Part shown: one piece after another, positions 60,541 to 64,000 of the stretch
Layout: each line of letters starts with the position of its first letter
Position numbering within the stretch: position 1 is the stretch's first letter
DNA from: Mesorhizobium qingshengii
Lineage (GTDB): Bacteria > Pseudomonadota > Alphaproteobacteria > Rhizobiales > Rhizobiaceae
NCBI RefSeq assembly: GCF_900103325.1
Contig: NZ_FMXM01000019.1
Span: forward strand, 1 to 64,000
Reading direction: 5' to 3'
DNA length: 64,000 nt
Position numbers and translations under genes: made by a program
Notes under the pieces: model-generated
Seen by the model: the letters and a program-made list of their open reading frames with translations, nothing else
Told to the model about the DNA's origin: nothing
The model's database searches: none

Positions 60541-62961
60541 CTACGCCCGCAGCCGCTTGCCTTCGGGGTCGAAGGGCGGCTGCTTCAGCAGCACCGCGTC
60601 GTGCGGCCTCCCGAGTATCGCGACCGTGACGGCATCGCCTGCCTTGGCCGAGCCGGCCTTGACATAGCCAAGTGCCAGCGACTGCTCGACGAAATAACCG
60701 TAGGCGCCCGAGGACACCTGGCCGATCGGCGTGCCGTCCGGCAGGAAGATCGGCTCGCCGCCGGTCGCGTCGGCATCCCTGGCGTCGATCGACAGCATGA
60801 TCAGTTCGTCGCGCGCCGGCCTGTCGGCGACGGCGGCGTAGGCGTCGCGGTTGAGGAATTCGCCCTTGTCCATTTTGACAAGCCGATCGAACTTGACCTC
60901 CTGCGGCCAGTATTCGGGAGAATATTCCCGGCTCCAGCTGCCATATCCCTTTTCGACCCGCAGCGACATCAGCGCGCGCGAGCCAACCGGCCCGGCACCG
61001 ACTTCGCTGCCGGCCTCGAGCAGGGCGCTGTAGAGCTCGACCTGGCTGGCGGCCGCGCAATAGAGTTCCCAGCCCAGGTCACCGGTGAACGAGACACGCA
61101 ACGCCACCACGTCGACACCGGCCACCGTGATCTGGCGCGAGCGCATGAACGGAAACGCCTCCGTCGACAGATCGGCATTGGTCAGGCGCTGCAGCAGTTC
61201 GCGCGATTTCGGGCCGGCGACGTTGAAGCCGGCCAGTTCTTCGGTGCGCGAACGGAACGTGGTGCCTTCAGGCAAAGGGACGGCCTTGAAGAACCTCTGG
61301 TGGAAGCGCTCGGCCATGCCGGAACCGAAAACCATAAACTCGTCGTCGGCCAGCTTTGTCACGGTAAAGTCGCCGGCGATCCCGCCACGCTTGCCGATCA
61401 GCGGCGTGAGACAGGAGCGCCCGATTTCCGTCGGCATGCGGTTGGCGAACAGCGCGTTGAGCCAGGCTTCCGCGCCGGGTCCCCTGACCTCGTATTTGGC
61501 AAAATTCGAAACGTCGATGATGCCCGCATGCTCGCGCAGCATGCGCGCTTCACGTCCAACCGGACCCCACCAGTTCTGGCGCTTGAAGCCTATCGTCTCC
61601 TCGCGCGGCTCGCCCTCGGCGGCGAACCAGAGCGGATGCTCCCAGCCGAAATTGAGGCCGAAGACGGCGCCCATCTGCTTTTGCATGTCATAGGCGGGCC
61701 GGGTGCGGACCGGCCTTCCAGCGGCACGTTCCTCGTTGGGGAAATGGATCTTGAAACGGTGGCTGTATTGATCCTGCACACGGGCCTTGGTGAAAGCCTT
61801 GCCGGCCCAGTGCCCGAACCGCGCCATGTCCCAGGCGAACATGTCGAGCGAAGGCTCGCCCTCGATCATCCACTCGGCCGCCAGCTTGCCCATTCCGCCC
61901 GACTGCGAGAAGCCGGGAATGATGCCGTTGCAGCAGAAATAGTTGCTGAGCTCAGGCACCGGCCCGAACAGCACGGCGCTGTCGGGCGACCAGATCATCG
62001 GGCCGTTGATCACTTTCTTGACGCCCGCGGTGCCGACCGCCGGAACGCGCGCGATCGCGCGCAGCATATTCTCCTCGATGCGGTCGAGATCGTCGGGAAA
62101 CAGCTCGTGGCCGAAGTCCAGCGGCGTTCCGTCCTCGGCCCAGAACTTCATCTTGCGCTCGTAGGCGCCGATGAGCAGGCCAAGCCCTTCCTGACGCAGA
62201 TAATATTCGCCGTCGCGATCGGCGACCGAGGGCAGCCGGCGGCCCATGGCAGCGATTTCCGCGATGGTCTCGGTGACGAAATACTGATGCTCGGTGGGGA
62301 TCAGCGGCAGTTGAAGCCCGGCCATCGCGGCGACCTCGCGACCCCAGAGACCGGCGGCGTTGATCACCCATTGGGTGTGGATGTCGCCCTTCGGCGTGCG
62401 CACGATCCAGCTGCCATCCGGCTGCGCCTCGGTGGCGGTGACCGGGGTGAAGCGATGGATCTCGGCGCCGCGTTGGCGGGCGCCGGCGGCATAGGCGGCG
62501 GTGACGCCGGACGGGTCGACATTGCCGCCCTCCGGCTCGTACATGATGCAGCGTATGCCGTCGAAATCGACCAGCGGGTGCAGTCGCTCCGCTTCGTCGC
62601 GCGCGACCTCGTAGAAGTTCATCTTGTAGCGCCGCGCCTTGGCCTCCTGCAGCCTCAGCTGATGCTCGCGCGCTTCGGTCTGGGCGAGGTAGAGCGAGCC
62701 CGGCTGGAAGATGCCGCAGCCCTGCCCGGTCTCGATCTCCAGTTCCTTGTAGAGCGCCATGGTGTAGTGCTGCAGACGGCTGATGTTGGTGGAATCGTGC
62801 AGGCCGTGGATGTTGGCCGCCGCATGCCAGGTAGAGCCGGACGTCAGTTCGTTGCGCTCGAGAAGAACCACGTCGGACCAGCCGAATTTGGCGAGGTGAT
62901 AAAGGATCGAGCAACCGATCAGGCCGCCGCCGATGACGACGGCTTGTGCATGAGTACGCAT
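60541..62961 (-). CDS. FAD-dependent oxidoreductase with GcvT domains (dimethylglycine/sarcosine dehydrogenase-like)
   Basis: 806 residues starting MRTHAQAVVIGGGLIG; a longer frame to 63075 has only charged residues. The N-terminal DAO domain (about 1-390) has VIGGGLIGCSILYHLAKFG and SGSTWHAAANIHGL; the WH in this place carries covalent FAD in dimethylglycine dehydrogenase. The second half is a GcvT-type tetrahydrofolate domain (PLIGKRGGIAGDFTV, FRSRTEELAGFNVAGP, SFTGDLGWELYC, MSLRVEKGYG) and a GcvT C-terminal barrel. It likely removes N-methyl groups and passes C1 units to folate. It is downstream of the ABC binding protein gene, so that transporter may deliver its substrate. Confidence 0.93.
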   Translation of the reverse strand: MRTHAQAVVIGGGLIGCSILYHLAKFGWSDVVLLERNELTSGSTWHAAANIHGLHDSTNISRLQHYTMALYKELEIETGQGCGIFQPGSLYLAQTEAREHQLRLQEAKARRYKMNFYEVARDEAERLHPLVDFDGIRCIMYEPEGGNVDPSGVTAAYAAGARQRGAEIHRFTPVTATEAQPDGSWIVRTPKGDIHTQWVINAAGLWGREVAAMAGLQLPLIPTEHQYFVTETIAEIAAMGRRLPSVADRDGEYYLRQEGLGLLIGAYERKMKFWAEDGTPLDFGHELFPDDLDRIEENMLRAIARVPAVGTAGVKKVINGPMIWSPDSAVLFGPVPELSNYFCCNGIIPGFSQSGGMGKLAAEWMIEGEPSLDMFAWDMARFGHWAGKAFTKARVQDQYSHRFKIHFPNEERAAGRPVRTRPAYDMQKQMGAVFGLNFGWEHPLWFAAEGEPREETIGFKRQNWWGPVGREARMLREHAGIIDVSNFAKYEVRGPGAEAWLNALFANRMPTEIGRSCLTPLIGKRGGIAGDFTVTKLADDEFMVFGSGMAERFHQRFFKAVPLPEGTTFRSRTEELAGFNVAGPKSRELLQRLTNADLSTEAFPFMRSRQITVAGVDVVALRVSFTGDLGWELYCAAASQVELYSALLEAGSEVGAGPVGSRALMSLRVEKGYGSWSREYSPEYWPQEVKFDRLVKMDKGEFLNRDAYAAVADRPARDELIMLSIDARDADATGGEPIFLPDGTPIGQVSSGAYGYFVEQSLALGYVKAGSAKAGDAVTVAILGRPHDAVLLKQPPFDPEGKRLRA

Positions 62962-63055
62962 ATCGAGATTTCTTCCCTTGGTTCGGCGACTTTTGTTTTT
63001 GCGCTTTCGAAGAGCGCCTTTGAGTTTTGTTCGGCTGGCTGGTCGATCGCAGTCG

Positions 63056-63090
63056 CCTGGCGAAGCCAGGGGCACAAGATGCGCCCCTGG
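63056..63090 (-). other. Stem-loops between binding protein and oxidoreductase genes
   Basis: CCTGGC/GCCAGG (63056-63061, 63065-63070) and CCAGGGGC/GCCCCTGG (63066-63073, 63083-63090) are mutually exclusive stems just past the binding protein stop. Such hairpins after the first gene of ABC operons usually stabilise its mRNA and lower expression downstream. No U-run, so full termination is unlikely. Confidence 0.5.
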
Positions 63091-63114
63091 CGTATTGCAA
63101 TGGATCTACCCGTT

Positions 63115-64000
63115 CTATGCCTTGTCGAGCCAGACCTTCTCCAGTTGCAGCTCGAATGTCTGGTGCATCTTGAGGTTCTTCACATAGGCGGCGTGGTGGC
63201 GGTAAAGCGAACGCCAGAACGACTGAACCAGCACGCCCGAATCCTGCAGCGTCCACTCAACATCCTTCATCAGCTCCTTGCGCTTGGCGGGGTCGGCGAC
63301 CGCAAGCGCGGCATTGAGCTTCTTGTCGAAATCCGGGTTGGCGTAGCCCGACTCATTCCAGGCTTCGCCGCTGCGGTAGGCGAGCGCCAGCACTTGGACG
63401 CCAAGCGGTCGCATACCCCATTCGGTGGTCGACCATGGATACTTGGTCCAGTCGTTCCAGAATGAAGTTCCGGGAATGATCGTGCGCTTCACCTTGAAGC
63501 CGGCCTCGCGCATCTGCGCGGCGACGACATCGGCCGGGTCCTTGACGTAGTCGGAATCGTAGGAAATGAGCTCAAACTCATGATCCATCTGGCCGGCCTC
63601 GGTCATCAACGCCTTGGCCTTCGCCAGGTCGCGCGGCACTTTCGGCAGCTCGTAATATTCCGGATGGATCGGGCAGACATGATGGTTTTCCGCGACCTGT
63701 CCGAGGTCGCTGTAGCCGAGCTTCAGCACCGTCTCGTTGTCGACCGCGAGCTGGATGGCGTTGCGCACCCTTTTGTCGTCATACGGTTTGTTGGTCACAT
63801 TGGTGCGCAGCACGATCGTTCCCGCGGTGACGACGGATTCCTTGACCAGGCCCATACCGTCATAGAGGTCCACGGTGCCGCCGACCGTCTGATAGTTGCA
63901 GTCGATCTCGCCGGCCTCGAAGGCGCTTGCGATGGCCGGGCTCGAAGCGTCCGTCCCGTAATCGGTCCAGTCGACGCCGTCGAGATAGGGCTCGCCGCCG
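63115..64000 (-). CDS. ABC transporter family 5 substrate-binding protein, C-terminal part (5' end outside window)
   Basis: About 294 codons are visible, open to the window edge. SBP_bac_5 features: AFEAGEIDCNYQTVGGT, LRTNVTNKPYDDKRVRNAIQLAVDNETV, ENHHVCPIHPEYYELP, and the KAKALMTEAG near the end. These periplasmic proteins bind oligopeptides, opines or other small amines and feed DppBC/OppBC-like permeases. The permease genes are not seen; they may lie beyond the window. It precedes the FAD/GcvT oxidoreductase on the same strand. Confidence 0.9.
   Translation of the reverse strand, partial: GGEPYLDGVDWTDYGTDASSPAIASAFEAGEIDCNYQTVGGTVDLYDGMGLVKESVVTAGTIVLRTNVTNKPYDDKRVRNAIQLAVDNETVLKLGYSDLGQVAENHHVCPIHPEYYELPKVPRDLAKAKALMTEAGQMDHEFELISYDSDYVKDPADVVAAQMREAGFKVKRTIIPGTSFWNDWTKYPWSTTEWGMRPLGVQVLALAYRSGEAWNESGYANPDFDKKLNAALAVADPAKRKELMKDVEWTLQDSGVLVQSFWRSLYRHHAAYVKNLKMHQTFELQLEKVWLDKA

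Noticed and set aside
60601-63465. Plus-strand open frame of more than 900 codons opposite the FAD/GcvT gene
   Set aside because: It is antisense to a clearly conserved oxidoreductase, has no recognisable domain and no ribosome-binding site. Long antisense frames are common in GC-rich DNA.

Overview
The window looks like the chromosome of a rhizobial alphaproteobacterium, most likely Mesorhizobium or a close relative. It is GC-rich, it has Rhizobiales-style catabolic genes (an FAD/GcvT oxidoreductase, a PuuE-type deacetylase, a family 5 ABC binding protein), a FixK/FNR-type anaerobox and an intergenic palindrome of a type familiar from rhizobial genomes. The genus is an inference. No rRNA, tRNA or CRISPR array was seen.

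Layout. 1-212: the 5' part of an IS110 transposase at the window edge. 420-2303: a nitroreductase and a zinc alcohol dehydrogenase, the latter with an anaerobox upstream. 2731-5939: a MacAB-like efflux operon. 6027-45395: a complete type VI secretion system (T6SS) locus. tssH/clpV faces away from a long operon tssA-B-C-hcp-E-F-G-fha-J-K-L-M-tagF, which runs on into an effector-loading and effector block (DUF2169 protein, degenerate ketosynthase-like protein, DUF4150/PAAR-like candidate toxin, beta-propeller candidate immunity protein). On the other strand lie vgrG, a DUF6484 protein and a truncated TIGR02270 protein. A second module follows: fha2, tssL2, tssM2, a 53-residue ORF, a PP2C phosphatase (pppA), a transmembrane Ser/Thr kinase (ppkA), a DUF1036 protein and a membrane-anchored M23 plus transglycosylase-like peptidoglycan hydrolase. 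45609-54087: three exported caspase-like proteins with different C-terminal modules, two OmpA-domain proteins (one fused to YceI), a small lipoprotein and a DUF6931-like protein. 54618-64000: an AraC regulator, an exported alpha/beta hydrolase with a hydrolase remnant behind it, a HisC-like aminotransferase with a PuuE-like deacetylase, an SMP-30-like protein, and an FAD/GcvT oxidoreductase with an ABC binding protein that runs off the end.

How it works together. All thirteen core T6SS parts are present: TssB/C sheath, Hcp tube, VgrG spike, TssE/F/G/K/A baseplate and cap, TssJ/L/M membrane complex, ClpV recycling. TssL, TssM and Fha each occur twice as divergent versions. The kinase, phosphatase and FHA genes suggest control by threonine phosphorylation. 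The DUF4150 protein is the best effector candidate. The most unusual part is the periplasmic caspase-like/OmpA module beside the T6SS, whose function I cannot assign.
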